Positions 1-12,429 of a stretch of DNA of 64,000 nucleotides are shown one piece after another. A program made the translations under genes and the position numbers. Source of the DNA: Brachypodius melanocephalos. Lineage: Eukaryota > Chordata > Aves > Passeriformes > Pycnonotidae. Location: contig VZSR01001645.1 in the NCBI GenBank assembly GCA_013398615.1, positions 929,676 through 993,675 of the forward strand, written 5' to 3'. The notes under the pieces are model-generated. The model did not search any database. It had not been told where the DNA came from and was given only the letters and a program-made list of their open reading frames with translations. Within the stretch, counting starts at the first letter, position 1. Every line of letters begins with the position of its first letter.

Positions 1-3000
1 AAGCAGGAAAGGCCTTGGCTCTGTGTGATCCCTGCTCAGCAACAGCAAAAATATCTGTGTGTTATCAACCCTGTGTAGGGCACAAATCCAGTACCAGCCA
101 GTGGGAAGAAAATTAAATTTACCCCAGCCAAAACTGCTACTAGTATTTAAAATGTTGATTTATTCAATAGCAAAGCCAGGAATTGGCCTGACAGCAAATA
201 ATAACAAAAATGTGGCGGCAGAACATTACACCGGAAAATGGTTAATAATAAAAACTGCAACATGTGCTGATGGCAAGCAGCATTGCTGTGCAAGAGAGGC
301 TTAGAGCTGGGAATGCATGCTGTGAAATACAGCTTAGTCAGTCTTAACAGGATTTAAAGATGATCCTGATAAATGGTGGCAGATATCTCAAAGTATGTCA
401 CTTCAGAAGACAATTAAGCTCTCATTCTTCTCCTTCCTGTGGTACTTAGGATCTCAGTATAAATTTCCTGAGTAGCTGCTTGCTTGTCCTGTTTTCTAAA
501 ATAACAACACATTTGCATAACTGATCAACCTGGCATTCGGAGTTTGGAGGACTGTTCCTGTAGTGCCTGGGCCTGTTCTGTGCTTCTGTAGAAATAAAAA
601 ATTGCTACAGGTGAGACCTTGTAGTTCTCATGGAATGAGAACTTATTAATGAGAACTATTAATGGCACTTCGGTACATTAATAAAATCATTTGTTCTCCC
701 AAATACAGGAAGAGAAACAAACACTGCCTGAGAGATACAAATAAACTAAAAAAACCCCAAGCAAATTATTTAACATAGCTTGTATGATAGGATGCTGGAA
801 GATAGGGTCTGAAAAAAAATAAACCATCAACACTTGAGGGTTTCTTTTACTTTCTGCAGAGTTGTTCTCCAGCTTTTAAATTTTGTTCCTCCTGAGTAAA
901 AAGGCTCATATTTGGAGTTGCCTTTGAGAATTAACTTCCATGTCCTTCAAATAAAATCACTGTTGTGGGGGGGTTTGAGGGTTTTTTTGTGTTGTGGAAT
1001 TTTTAAATTTTTTTTTTTTGTGCATGTTTGGGGTTTTTTTAAAGCTTAAGACACAGCTTCTTTTTAAGTGAGGATTTTAAAAGCAACTGAAATGAAGCAG
1101 TAATAAACCTCTACCACTTGCAGCAGAGTACAGCAGCCCATCCCCTAACAGGATCAAGGACCTCCTAAACAAGCTGGGAGGAAGTTGGGAGGATGGGGAG
1201 AAGAAAAAAGCAGGATAAAGCTTTCACTCATATCCCAGTGCCAGGTGCATGAAACTGAAAATTGTTACATTTTCTAGCAGGCCAAAGACACGACTGTTGA
1301 CAACATTTTGGAATAGCCCGTTCTTTATTTGCTACCATTGTAAACATCTCTATTACACAGACATCACAGTCTACATTATTGCTTTTATATTGTGGTAAAC
1401 AGGAATTCCTATTAGTATGCAGCTATCTAAGCACAGTGTCATAAGAAAAATATGCCCACAAATTGTCTTGGGCTGGGTTGTTCTTAATTTCCTAGAGAAA
1501 GACGAGAAACATCAGTCCAAGGATGGGTCACCGTGGTACTACAGCAACACAAACAAGAATGACAGAAGGAAAGCACGGGTTAACCTTCACCACACATCAC
1601 TAGCAGTATTGGCAAGGACTGCTCAACTCCCACCTAACTAAACACAAACTTTTTCATCATAATTCCTAAAACAAGGCTAAGTAATTTCTTCTGTGAAATT
1701 TTATTTAAACTAGGACGGAAAATCTGGAAAACTAATGGGGCTGTGGGCGTGTATAATTTCTGTTTGCAGTTCTGTTTTGTTTTTTAAAGACTGGAAGTCC
1801 AAAATTATTTACCTGGGGTGTTTAAATTGGGCCCTTTCACTATTGCCCAGCAGTAGGACAAAATGCCCTATTCTTTACATGGCTGTATCAGAGGACAGAA
1901 GCAGAACCAGTTTAAAAACATTGTTTCTTTCTTCCCATGTAGCACTGTCTTCAGATGGCTTTCCAGTCAAGTTAGTTACTTCTGAAACAATGTTTGCTTA
2001 GTGAAAGACCAGATTTTGCATTTGCTTGTAGTAAACTTCAGCTTATCTTCAGATTAATTTGTTCATAGAGTGGCACCATGTTTCAAGCATACAGTAAACA
2101 ACAAAAGTGAAGGTAGTTTGTTAAACATTTGCTACAGGAACAACAAATTTAGAGAACCACCTTGTCTCCAGTTATAATTTCTTTTTTTTTAAATACTATT
2201 GCATACAAGCTTTCACATAGTGAATGTTTTAAAGAGGCAGCAAGTTAGAAAACTAACAGCACTTGCAAGTGCTAGTGAGATAATACATATTAAAAACATG
2301 ATGGTTAATAAATAATAATTTACAGAGTTTTTAAGACTCTTAGAATAACCTGTGAGCAACAAATTCTGATGTTAAAGATTATATCAACTTGCAGAAAAGT
2401 GGCCTACCTTCATTTCCAGTCTTCCATAACCTTAGGATTGTCACCCTGCAACAGAGTTAGCATAAAATACCACTGACTAGTAAAGCCTTGTTCTTGCCTT
2501 CTCTAAACACAATTTTACCTATTGCAATACATTTTCTAGCTACCACCAAAATACAGTTAACCTACCAGGGGTGCAAACAGGGACACCCAGTACTAGTCTA
2601 CATATAGTGAGTGACTCCTAGACAGAATTACTGGGCTAGTTGATCATATAAAAAAAAACCCACATGCAAACTCTAACTGTTTCCTGGGAAGGGGCACTGG
2701 AGTTTAACATAAACATTCACCTTAATTACTACATGCAAACTAAAGTATTCCCTTTTGTCCCCTCATCTGATGACAGTTGAGTTTACTTTTTCTCCTTGTA
2801 TACTGCCACAGTTTACTTCCAGATCACCCACTGATTTAAGAAGTTAAAAAAACCTGGCAAAGATGCATCTTATTAAAAGCTTGAAGTACATTTGACACTA
2901 AAACATCTCAGGTGTGTGACAGGAACCCTGAGACTACAGTTGGGCTTTAGAAGCCTCAGCAAGAGTTAAATGTCAGCCTCCCACTGAACAAGGAGTCCAG

Positions 3001-5578
3001 TGAAATTTTCTGTGCTGGAAAGACAAGGGTGTAGATTACTTTTGCAACTGTTGCAAAAAAAACCAAAAAACAAAACAACCTGCAGACGTAGCTCAGGGGA
3101 GCTTTTAGACATGGCTCAAACAATTTTCTTACTGGCTGGTAAGCAGTAGAGGAAAACAAATAGGATCTCCTTTGCTGCTGCTGCCAAACATAATTGGGGT
3201 CACTTCTGGAATTCAAAACATCTTGTGTTTCTTGCAAAGGAGATCTACAAGCAGTTGAGTAAGTTATTAATGAAGACAAACTGGACAGAAGATGGGGCTA
3301 GAAAGTAACCACTTGGGCCACTGGGAAGGAGCCCACTTTCCACTTCCTTCCTTGGATTTTGGCATGTTTGCAAGGTTCAGAGAAACAGAGCTCCACCACA
3401 GGACCTGAATCCCAGAATGCTCTCCACAGGACTTCAGCTCTTCAATGGTGAGTATTCCAGGATCCATGTACGGGGGAGTAGCAAAAGAACTGGGCCTCCC
3501 ATTGTCAGTTTGGATCTAATCTGGTCAGTTCAGCTGTTCAGTTCACAAGCCAGGGCAAACCATAAATCCCTATGCACATCTTCACAGTGGTGGGGTTTTT
3601 GTTGTTGTTTTTAGGGGTTTATTTTATAATGGTAGAACAGCATCAAGCCAACACTGGTGAGACCGAATCCTTCCCCACCCTGAACACATTCAGCTTGTCT
3701 GACTCCTGTCTGTTCCTAAGGTACCATAAAAAGAAAAGAGAATTGTGTTACCCCATACACCTGTACTGTGTGCCCTAGTCAGGAGCTTCCCCATAAGCAA
3801 GAGATTCCCAGCATTTAAGGGATCCAGAGCACAAGGGTGGATGCAGTGCAAGCCACTATTTACACCATACAGACTGACAGAATTAGTAGGGTGGGAAGGC
3901 ACCTCTGGGGATCACCAAGCACAATCCCCTGCCTAAAGCAGGGTCCCTCAAAGGCAGCTGCCTAGGGCTATGTCCATGTCCAGGTGGGTTTTGATGCTCT
4001 CCAAGAAATGCAGTATTACATATTATATTTCATACTTATGTAGTGTAATAACGCTCATTACAAAAAGGGGGTTGTTTTTTTGTTGTGGATTGGTTTTTTC
4101 CCCTTTTTTTTTTCCCTCATGCTTGCATTCATTGTGTTCAATGCTTATATTCTTCAGGAATCTCTTCTGGAGTAGTCAATGACTAGAAATTAACTAGTTT
4201 ACCTGAGACAATTAAAAAAAAATATATGAAAGCTTGGATGAGCATACAAATTTTGTGCCACTGTGAGCTATTTAGATATATGGTGAAAAAATCTTTCTCA
4301 AATTACTCAAGTTCCTAAGGCTGTGATCTAGTTAGAAAAATCAAAATAAAAAGCTGATAGAAAACAGCAGAAGGCACTTATTTAATAGAAAGTTTTAGAA
4401 AACAAATTGATGGTCATACCAAATCCATTTAAAGTTGCTCTAAGCAATAATTAGTTACAATACAGACATGAAATTCTATCTATCTATTAGATTGTCTGAG
4501 GATGGCAAGATTAAGGAACACATCAAAGTTGCATCCCTTCCATGGAAAATACATCTTTTTTTGACTTGTACTCAGATGTGAATTTATTTTTATAAGACAA
4601 AGATTGCAGCTGCAATAAGGGGTTTTTTAAAATTTTATAAATGGGCTAAAGTAGTTCTGTTGTACCTCCCACTAAGAACACCTCCTTAGCTGCTAAAAGA
4701 AAGGGCTGACAACAAATTCTGAGTCAATCATCCTCAGCATTTGAAGTCAGATTAGAAAGAATCTAAAGTTTTTAAAATAGGAATACTTTTAGAAAGAGTA
4801 GCTTTAGCCTGAGGATCTTATCCTCGTGCTGATGACACGTGGTTCTTTTTGTTTGTTTGCAAACTAAACTTCTTCCAAGCATTGGAATTGGCTGGTACAA
4901 ATCCATAGATAAACTTCCTTATGCAGAAGTAATTCCTAGTAAGCACATCAATATGCTGATTGATTAAGCCTCTTCTCCAAAATGATAAACAATTAATATG
5001 TCTCCTTCGAGGACTTCTTAATTACAGAGAAATTTAACATTGTTGAGTGAATGATCACTGACATATAAAGGAATAAGAACTCAAAAACATCTAAAACCAC
5101 AATATTTTCAACTAAAAGCTTAACTTCAACTGTTATGTTAAAAGATTGGAATTTAAATTCAAATTTGAAAAGCTGAACTTAAGCTGTCTTTTAAAAGACC
5201 AACAGTCAAACCCATTCATAGGAAATATGATGCAGCATAAATACCTGCTTCATGTTCCTGCACCAAGAAGTACAAAGGAAAATGTAAAAGTAAGCAGTCC
5301 AGAGGTTCTTGAGATTTGTGGGTTGTTTTTTGTGTTGGTTTGTTGGTTGGGTTTTGTTTCACTTCCTTTTCAAAAAGCTGCCCTTTGGAGAATAGCATAA
5401 AAATACCTGTAAACAGAGGTTGATTGTCCAAGCTTTCTTTAACTGAATTTTGCTAATTTTCTTTCTTTTTTTTTTTTAATGTTAAAAAAAATTCTATAGT
5501 TAGATGGTTTTTGGTGAAACACACCATCGAAATGCATCACTCAATTTTTGATACAGAACCTCATATACTGCAGAGGAA
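1..5578. other. ELMOD2 3' flank / possible long 3' UTR
   Basis: No coding exon that I recognise lies left of the ELMOD2 stop codon. The stretch is AT-rich and ordinary, apart from one short CR1 remnant near 3.9 kb and runs of T and A. Several minus-strand AATAAA signals (TTTATT on the plus strand) occur, for example at 1324-1329, so an ELMOD2 3' UTR of up to about 4 kb is possible, but the sequence alone cannot fix the cleavage site. Short open frames here have no recognisable homology and no supporting splice structure. Confidence 0.5.
3875..4012 (-). mobile_element. CR1 LINE remnant, minus strand
   Basis: The sequence reads as a diverged 3' portion of a CR1 element in reverse orientation. 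A 'gggaaggcacctctggggat' core is followed by 'cctgcctaaagcagggtc' and the 'gggctatgtcca...gtgggttttgatgctctcc' block typical of CR1. It is heavily mutated and truncated at both ends, so it is an old copy. Confidence 0.65.
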
Positions 5579-5736
5579 TTAAGGTTTCTTTGTGTCTTGT
5601 AAGGTCAGTACCACATTGTAATCCAGCAGAAGTCCCTTAATTTTTTCATGGAATTTCTCTCTGTACTGATTGAAGTGCATAATGCTTTCTGGTTCCTCTT
5701 CAAACCAGAACTTGTCGAACTCATAAACAAGATAAC
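5579..5736 (-). CDS. ELMOD2: ELMOD2 coding exon 8 (last)
   Basis: The acceptor is TTCTTCACAG before GTTATCTTG. It encodes CYLVYEFDKFWFEEEPESI and onward to LTLQDTKKP and a TAA at 5579-5581. The EFDKFWFEEEPESIM block is nearly identical to human ELMOD2. Incoming phase is 1. Confidence 0.97.
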
Positions 5737-8700
5737 CTGTGAAGAAAATAAAATACAGATCTGCAAAAATTACTTCCACAATTTCATGCCTTGATCTAGC
5801 CAGTCCTATAGTGATCCAGACTCTCTTCAACCCCTTAAAACAAGGACTGTCCCATCCTGGTCTACAACAAGCTTTTGGATGCTGTAGTAACAAATAAAAA
5901 AGTAAATCTGCAAATATTGAGTTTTCAGATTGGAGTATCTAAAATATAGAAAGACACAGAAATTACCCTTAAGTGTACATTTCTGCAGCACAATGTTTAA
6001 GCAGCAGGTGCATTTCCAATACCTGATGCAGAAGACAAACAGCTTCCTCTGGCTAATAAGAAAAGAGTGGAAATGCACTCCAAAGAACCCAAATTCTGTG
6101 TTGTGGCCTAGCCTGAGCAGTCTGCCCTAGAGAAGCTAGAGATACTCACAGTAAAACTGATGGAAGTGCTCCATCTGTGGCAACCCAGAGACCATGTTGT
6201 AGAGATGAGCCTTTAAAGCACCATTCTTGAGCAAGCTGTATGCCATCTCTGTCAGATTGATCCCAACTATGGCATAGGAGTATCTGCAAAACAAATCATG
6301 GGTTTATGTTACGGATTGAAAGACTTAGGAGCTTCCCTGGCACACTCTGCTTTAGGACAGCTGTGATAGTCAAAATCTTTCCCGTAACAGTTGTTGATGA
6401 GCTGATTCCAATCTACAGACCACTCCCTGGTCCATGCACATCCAACCCTGTAAAAGTTATTGTAATATTGAGATGGCAAAGCTAATCAACACCGACTTCA
6501 ACTTTCTTTTGAAATCCTTAGATCTGCTGGAATATTAAAAATTGGATGTGAAAAAGATTGTCACAATGTAAATGGCTATTTCAACCTGTTGTTCAAGCTG
6601 AAAGAATCTGGTTTTCTGCTGCATGGGATAAAAAGCATTCTAATAGAAATTCTTGAACAACAGTTAAAGTGTTTGTGGAGGAGGGAAAGGTAAAAATTAA
6701 TTAATTTGTGCCAATTATATATTATGTAATAAAAACTCTCACATACCCTGTTCATGACAGAGTTGCACAGGGCAATGTTATTTACAATCAAAGTCATAAA
6801 GGGCCCCTGTTTTTTGGTAGTTCATCAAGTTAACTAGGGACTAGATGGATCAGATTATTATATCTGACTGGTTTGAGAGTATATTTCCCTGTAAAATTAG
6901 CTAAATGTTTAAATATGCAAAGTTTTCAAAAAAATTTTTGAAAAGTTGAACAATGAAACACTTGTTTGTAATTACTTATTACAGAGCAGAAACTTAGAGG
7001 AAACAAAAGGACCTTATGAAGTAATCTATACTATCCCAACACAGAATAAGCATGAAGGGTGAGAAATAAGTATGAATTTCTTAATCTAATCTAATACAAA
7101 TAAAACTAACTCAAATGTTAAAGGCATTTACTGTGTTAAATAAATATGATATTTTGCAACATTTTTGCCCCAACAAATCCATTCTGGAAAAAAAAAAAGC
7201 TGCACTTAGTTCCCAGCTAGAAATTGCTTTCTGTGTTTCATTTTTCACACCTTTCTATTTTGATGCTTTTTTTCCATTCTTTAATGGAAAAAACCCACAG
7301 ATATTTTCCTCTTTACTTTCTGGACACAAGTTTAGCAGTCTTCACATAAATTCTTATATAGAAGCAGCCAGAAAAAATTCTGGAGCGACTTACCCCAGCT
7401 TTGGGTGATTTGACCGAGAGAGGATCTGACGAGCTTCATTGGTGTAATGCTTACTGAAATACCTGGCAATGTAAAATATGGTTTTAAATTATTTGGAAAA
7501 AAAAATCTGTGTTAATGGCAACATTAAAATCTTTAGCTTTAAACCAAGGGTGAAACTGTAACTAGAAAATGGCACAAAATGAAAACCAAGGAGAAGGTAA
7601 CAAATTAAATTATATTGAGCATGACCTAATACTGTAAAATAAAAAATCATAGTGATCTGAACATCAAATATGAAATTCAACCTAGTCCAAAAGTTAACTT
7701 AGCAAAGATATGTAAACTTGTCTATTTTTCGTCATGGTAGGAATTTTTCCTTCCAGGAACTTTAAAAGCTTTTGACAAGTTAGGTACAACCTACCAACAC
7801 TAGCACAAGGCAACAAAAAAATAAGGTGTCTTGGGCAAATTTCTGTCCCTTCCCTCACTTCTTGTCCTTACCCAACCACATCAAGTTTACAATGTGCAGC
7901 CACTAGAAATGTTGAACACAGTGCTTTCTATTTGCTTCTAGTCAGTTTTCATTAGGAATAGCATTAACTAAATAGAAAGAAAAGAAATTACAGGTATTGA
8001 GAATTAGTTACAAAAGGAATGAAATACTTCTTTTCACTTACACCAGGTTTACTAAGCCCAGCATCCCCATTCCTCTGAAGTCTGTTTTAGGATCGTCGCC
8101 CTGGAAGCCGATGTCACACCACTGCTTGCTGATTCTGCCCTTCAGGTTCTCGTGAGGCATCAGCAAATTCCAGAGCTGCACAAATACACTTCCATGTTAT
8201 GCTGCTCAAGTATTCCAAGTCACATAATTAAGAACACTGGCTGCTGCACACTAGAAACCATTCACCAAGGAACGGGGTGCAATCTGCATGCTGCTCTTTT
8301 CTGTCAGTGGCAAGCTGGAGTCTGCTACAATGGCTCACTTCAGCAATAACAAAAGTTATTACATTTAACATTAAATGTGGTCATTTCCCTTCACAAAGAT
8401 GCTTTATGAACACCAAAGAAACAAAGACTTGTTTTACCTCTGAAATTAATTTATGCATCATTTTGTAATTGGACAGCTATAAACTGAAATACAGATTCTC
8501 AATGAACAGTCATTTAACATGTCAGTGTTGGGGCTTCCATAGCAAGCTGAGATAATTATGAAGTGCTAAGAAAATAGTTTTTATCTTTCAGTATCAAACT
8601 ATCTTCCTTGACATTGATTTATTACTGGGATGCAGTAATAATAATAAAAAAAACTTACTGCCTTTTTGTTTCTTGATTTAGTTATTAGTGGTTTACAATG

Positions 8701-11700
8701 TTAGACATGTGGCTAAGGTTACATGTCTTTTTAGTAGTGATTCTTCAGTGACACATCACAAATCTACTTTTCAGCTTATACATTGTTGTTACGTCTGATT
8801 TCACACAAAATAATTCCATTGCAAGTAACTCTAGTTTACCTTTTTTTTTTTTTAATTTGAGGTTTTATTTAAATGTGAAATTTCTATAATGCCTTTGCAG
8901 TTTGTAAGTAGAAAAGAGCTTTAAATAGGCCAGCTGGTAAGAATGCTACCAATAAATTCTTTCAAGGTCTTGGACTTGGAGGGGAAAAAACCAAACAAAT
9001 AGCACATGCATTTTAAAAACTATTTCACCTCAATTAGCTGTTCCTCATGTTCTTCATTTTCTGAATCATACGGGACCTTCCTTAGGTTTTCCACATTCAA
9101 ATACAGTTTTTTATAACCTGATATCTGTAGCAAGGATATATGCAAATTTGTCTTAAACCTGAAATAATAACAGAACACCATAGAGAAGTTTTTAAATAGG
9201 CCTACTCAGCCAGAAATTCTAGCTTGAATTACCAAATAAGACCTTTCTTATGTTAACGCAATGGAAACACCAGGATTAGGAAGAGCTTTATGTGTATCTC
9301 TACAAACTACAGCATACTGGTTCAGTGCACTGCTACATGGATCTTACACACTTTAAACATCTCTAGCTGATTCCAGTGCTGCAGTCAGACTCTATTACCT
9401 TAAATAATAGCAAAAAAAATCCCCAACCAAACCAAACCAAAAGCAGCTAAAATCTGTTATGACACAAGAAAACTCCATATATCATCCTGACCACTGTACC
9501 TTCACCTACCCCCAAACTTTTCGTAAGTCTTACAGTCAGACTTTGTCAGAAATACTTATAGTTTCAAAGAAGAATTTCATTAGACCTTGAAATTTTGATT
9601 ATTCCCTGTCACTCACTAATTACTTATGCAGATGAAGGCAAACATTAATCAGGCATCACTATATTCTCTCAAATATACCTAAGGAATTATATAGTTCTTG
9701 TAATCAACCTATGTAATGATCATACTAGTTAGAAATGTTCAGTAACAGAAGGGACTTGCAAAACAGATACAGTAATGCCAAATCCACATGAATTAAAGCT
9801 TTGCAAATTATTTTCTAGAACTGATGAGGACAAAACCACACCTTACTTTCAGATTTCATTCCGAATACTTGTGTTGAATGGCCTAAATACTGCATTAGGT
9901 TATGCAATGGGAAGAACATGCAAACCAAGTGAGAACAGAGAGGGGTTCCCAAACACACCCTGTATCCTTCTGTTCAATCTTCTTTTCTTTCATCACATCT
10001 CTGACACACTTCTCCACTTCAGCTTCTTCAACATGTACGGCATTTCTTAAAACCTAGGAAGTTAACACAGTAAACAGCTTGAGAAATGAAGGAATGAGGA
10101 ATGAAGACATAATCTACTTTATTATTATTGCTCAGCTTCTGTAAATCTCTTGTGTGTATTATTTACTATAAGAGGAAAAGGGTCAGGTTAAGGAAATTGC
10201 TTACAATGAAACTGCATAGAAAAGATCTGCAATAATTACATGATTTGTAACTTTGTCAGGCTGTAAACAACGTTTACATAGGAGTTGCATAAAGAATAAA
10301 TACAAAGCTGGAGAGTTGCTTGGTCTAGGTTCTTGTTTGCTTTCAGCTGCTGAATTGAAATATGTTCTTCCTAATCCAACTGAAACAAGTGCAGCCAAGA
10401 AAATGATGCTTCAGAATTAGGAGACAAATAGCTAACAAAGCTGAGATTTCAATGAAACAAACATTTGAAGGGACATGGCATTATTTTTGAGAAAATACAG
10501 AAAATGAAATTCCAAGTTTCCTTCTATCTGTCCTTTACTCCTCCTCAGTTCTCCCCTCTCAAAAAGTAAATGCATCTGTTATTTTTCTGGAGCTGTCTCT
10601 GAAAAAAGGTTTTGTTACAGTTTCATCTTTAGTCTCTCTTACCTTATTTTTTGATGATTCCAGTGAATGTTCTGCGATATGGAAAAAAAGCAGATGTCAA
10701 AGTTAAATTGAATTGTTTTAAATAACTGACAATAAATGTTCTTGCAGTATATAAGTATTATAAAGTTTTACACCCCTTTTATATATGTAATAAAAATTAA
10801 TCTTAAAATGTTGTCAGGTTGTCAGGTACGAGAACGCCTTAATTTACACAGATTTTTTATAACTCCTCAGTACAATGCAGAAAGTAGATTTGGGTTTTTT
10901 AAAGCATTAGTTACACATGCAAAACAAAGACAAATTTGAAAAGGTGTCAGGAGAGAAACACATCAATTGATATTTTCCTGTTGTCAGACATTATTTCATG
11001 TTTATTACTGAAGAATAAGGAAGTATGGTCACTTCTGCAAGTTATTGTAAAACCACAAAAATGTTCAGTAATTTCATGAATTGCTATTTTAGATCAAAAT
11101 TCTGCATCAAGCAGAATTGCAAGTTAAATCACTCTTCCTTTCTCACTTCAAAAAAATGCATTCAGGTCTACTCACTGTGAATTTTTTTAGTAAAAGAAGG
11201 TAAAAGCATATAGACAAAAGTGATGGGGAGACTCCGGGGAAAGGTATGATTTCTGATTCGCTTTTTGCTGACACTGGGACGTCCTTAGCAAGCGGACAAG
11301 GAAGCTAGTTCTGGCATTGATTTAGAATTGTCATAGGATAGCTGGGATGAAAGGAGAGTGAAAATGCAGTTCTGGGGATGCACAGCAGGCACTGATTTCC
11401 AGCTACTGGGAAGCAGAAGGATCGGGGGGATCGCTCCCTACAGCCACTGGAAAGGAAGCTGTGGACAGGAGGGAATCGATCCCTTCTCACAGGTAACCGG
11501 CGCCAGGAGGAGAGGAAACTCAGGTTGTTTCAGGGGAGGTTTAGGTTGGATATGAGGGAAAATGTCATCATCGAAAGGGTTGTCAAACACTGAACACAGG
11601 GCAGCAGTTTCGTCACCACCATTCCCGGAGAGATTTACAAGACGTGTGGATGGGGCACTGGGAGACATGGTTTAGCGGTGGGTTTGGCAGTACTGGCTTC

Positions 11701-11973
11701 ATGGCTGGAATCGACCTCCTCGAATGGAGGTCTTTTCCACGCTAAATGGGAAAAGCTCTACACGACAAAAAGCTCTACACGTCGCTCCCGAGGCGACCCC
11801 GCGGTCCCTGCCCCGGCCCCTCCATTACCTACGCTCAGCGTCCGACGCGCGCCCGCCTCCGCGCCGCCCAAGAGGCGCTGCAGCTCGCACTTGCCGGTCA
11901 GCAGCCGAAGGATCCACTTCAGCCAGAACCGAAAGTATTTGCTGTACAGGAACCCCCAGACGTGCGCCCACAT
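5579..11973 (-). CDS. ELMOD2: ELMOD2, ELMO domain-containing protein 2 (gene span, 8 coding exons)
   Basis: Coding exons in transcript order: 11829-11973, 10643-10671, 9959-10053, 9029-9158, 8042-8175, 7394-7462, 6150-6283, 5579-5736. Joined, they give 297 codons in one frame (human protein about 293). ELMOD2 is a GTPase-activating protein for ARL2 and related ARF-family GTPases, linked to mitochondrial and lipid-droplet functions. The N-terminus (MWAHVWGFLYSKYFRFWLKW) aligns with the human start and carries a hydrophobic aromatic segment. The ELMO domain spans roughly residues 130-290. The GAP signature W152-x3-IGFQG-DDP-x-TDFR places the catalytic arginine at residue 167, as expected for this family. 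The C-terminus ends LTLQDTKKP, slightly longer than the human end. Introns are short (about 0.4-1.2 kb) and hold nothing notable except the CR1 copy in intron 1. The gene is divergent from the MGAT4 gene, matching vertebrate synteny. Confidence 0.96.
6150..6283 (-). CDS. ELMOD2: ELMOD2 coding exon 7
   Basis: The acceptor is TTTTGCAG and the donor ACT|GTGAGTA. It encodes YSYAIVGINLTEMAYSLLK through MEHFHQFY, the distal ELMO domain. It is 134 bp long, incoming phase 2 and outgoing phase 1, and joins both neighbours in frame. Confidence 0.96.
7394..7462 (-). CDS. ELMOD2: ELMOD2 coding exon 6
   Basis: The acceptor is CATTGCCAG and the donor GG|GTAAGTC. It encodes YFSKHYTNEARQILSRSNHP and KLG, matching the human NYTSEAHQILSRSNHPKLG segment. 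It is 69 bp long and in phase with exons 5 and 7. Confidence 0.95.
8042..8175 (-). CDS. ELMOD2: ELMOD2 coding exon 5, GAP motif
   Basis: The acceptor is TTTGTGCAG. The donor is CTGGT|GTAAGTG, chosen over the overlapping CTG|GTGTAAG because only the former restores the conserved NLVYFS junction. It encodes LWNLLMPHENLKGRISKQW followed by CDIGFQGDDPKTDFRGMG, which carries the catalytic arginine (residue 167). Confidence 0.96.
9029..9158 (-). CDS. ELMOD2: ELMOD2 coding exon 4
   Basis: The acceptor is ATTATTTCAG and the donor GAG|GTGAAAT. It encodes FKTNLHISLLQISGYKKLYL through VPYDSENEEHEEQLIE, matching human CLLQITGYKQLYLDVESVRKR. It is 130 bp long, incoming phase 2 and outgoing phase 0. Confidence 0.95.
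9959..10053 (-). CDS. ELMOD2: ELMOD2 coding exon 3
   Basis: The acceptor is TTCCTAG and the donor ACAGG|GTGTGT, a weaker donor fixed by phase. It encodes VLRNAVHVEEAEVEKCVRD and VMKEKKIEQKDTG, corresponding to human VLQKATHVVQSEVDKYVDDI. It is 95 bp long. Confidence 0.93.
10643..10671 (-). CDS. ELMOD2: ELMOD2 coding exon 2 (29-bp microexon)
   Basis: The acceptor is ATATCGCAG and the donor AAG|GTAAGAG. The 29-bp exon encodes (E)HSLESSKNK, aligning with human ENSLTYSKNK. It is easily missed by gene finders, but it is needed to keep exons 1 and 3 in frame. Confidence 0.93.
11432..11757 (+). mobile_element. CR1 LINE 3' end, plus strand, in ELMOD2 intron 1
   Basis: The sequence follows the CR1 3' consensus: 'tcccttctcacaggtaac', 'caggggaggtttaggttgga', 'cgaaagggttgtcaa', 'acatggtttagcggtgg' and an end near 'gaggtcttttcc'. 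The terminal ATTCTATG repeat is lost. The copy ends about 70 bp from the ELMOD2 exon 1 donor, at the edge of the promoter island, antisense to ELMOD2. Confidence 0.85.
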
Positions 11974-12330
11974 CTTCCGCGGGCGGCGGCCCCGCGCCGG
12001 CGGGGCCCCAACCCGGCCCGGCCCCGGCCGCTGCTCCCGCCCCGCCCGCGCGCCGCCCCCGGCGCCCCCTCGCGGCCGGGCCGCCGCCGCCCCTCAGAGC
12101 ACGGCGGGGACGGAGCGCGGCCCGGCCGCCCCCCGCATCCCGCCGGAAGCAACTCCCGACCTGGAAGTGATCGCGGGCACGGCACGCGGCGGAAGTGCCG
12201 GCTGGGAACAGGTTTCCCTTTCCCGGTGGCCCTTACCGGCATTGGGCTCTCCTGTTTCCTCCCCCCGCCGCCCGCCCGGCCGCCTCCTGCCTCGCCGGGC
12301 CGGGCAGCGCAGCCACAGCTGCCCGCTAAA
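11770..12330 (-). promoter_or_regulatory. ELMOD2 CpG-island promoter
   Basis: This is a dense GC- and CpG-rich block covering ELMOD2 exon 1 and roughly 350 bp upstream of its ATG, including several GGGGCGG/CCCGCCC (SP1-like) stretches. Open frames of up to 270 codons here come from the lack of stop codons in GC-rich DNA, not from genes. The transcription start is not determinable, but it should lie within the block. Confidence 0.8.
11829..11973 (-). CDS. ELMOD2: ELMOD2 coding exon 1 with start codon
   Basis: The ATG is at 11971-11973. The encoded MWAHVWGFLYSKYFRFWLKW continues to LRLLTGKCELQRLLGG and aligns with the human N-terminus. The donor is GTAG|GTAATGG, outgoing phase 1. It lies inside the CpG island at 11.77-12.33 kb. 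Confidence 0.95.
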
Positions 12331-12429
12331 ACCGGTGTGCAACAAGCCAATAATGACACACTCGAAAGAGACACCGAGTATGTATTTCAGAGTTGCACAG
12401 CCCTGGGTGCTCCCTGATAATCCACAGAT

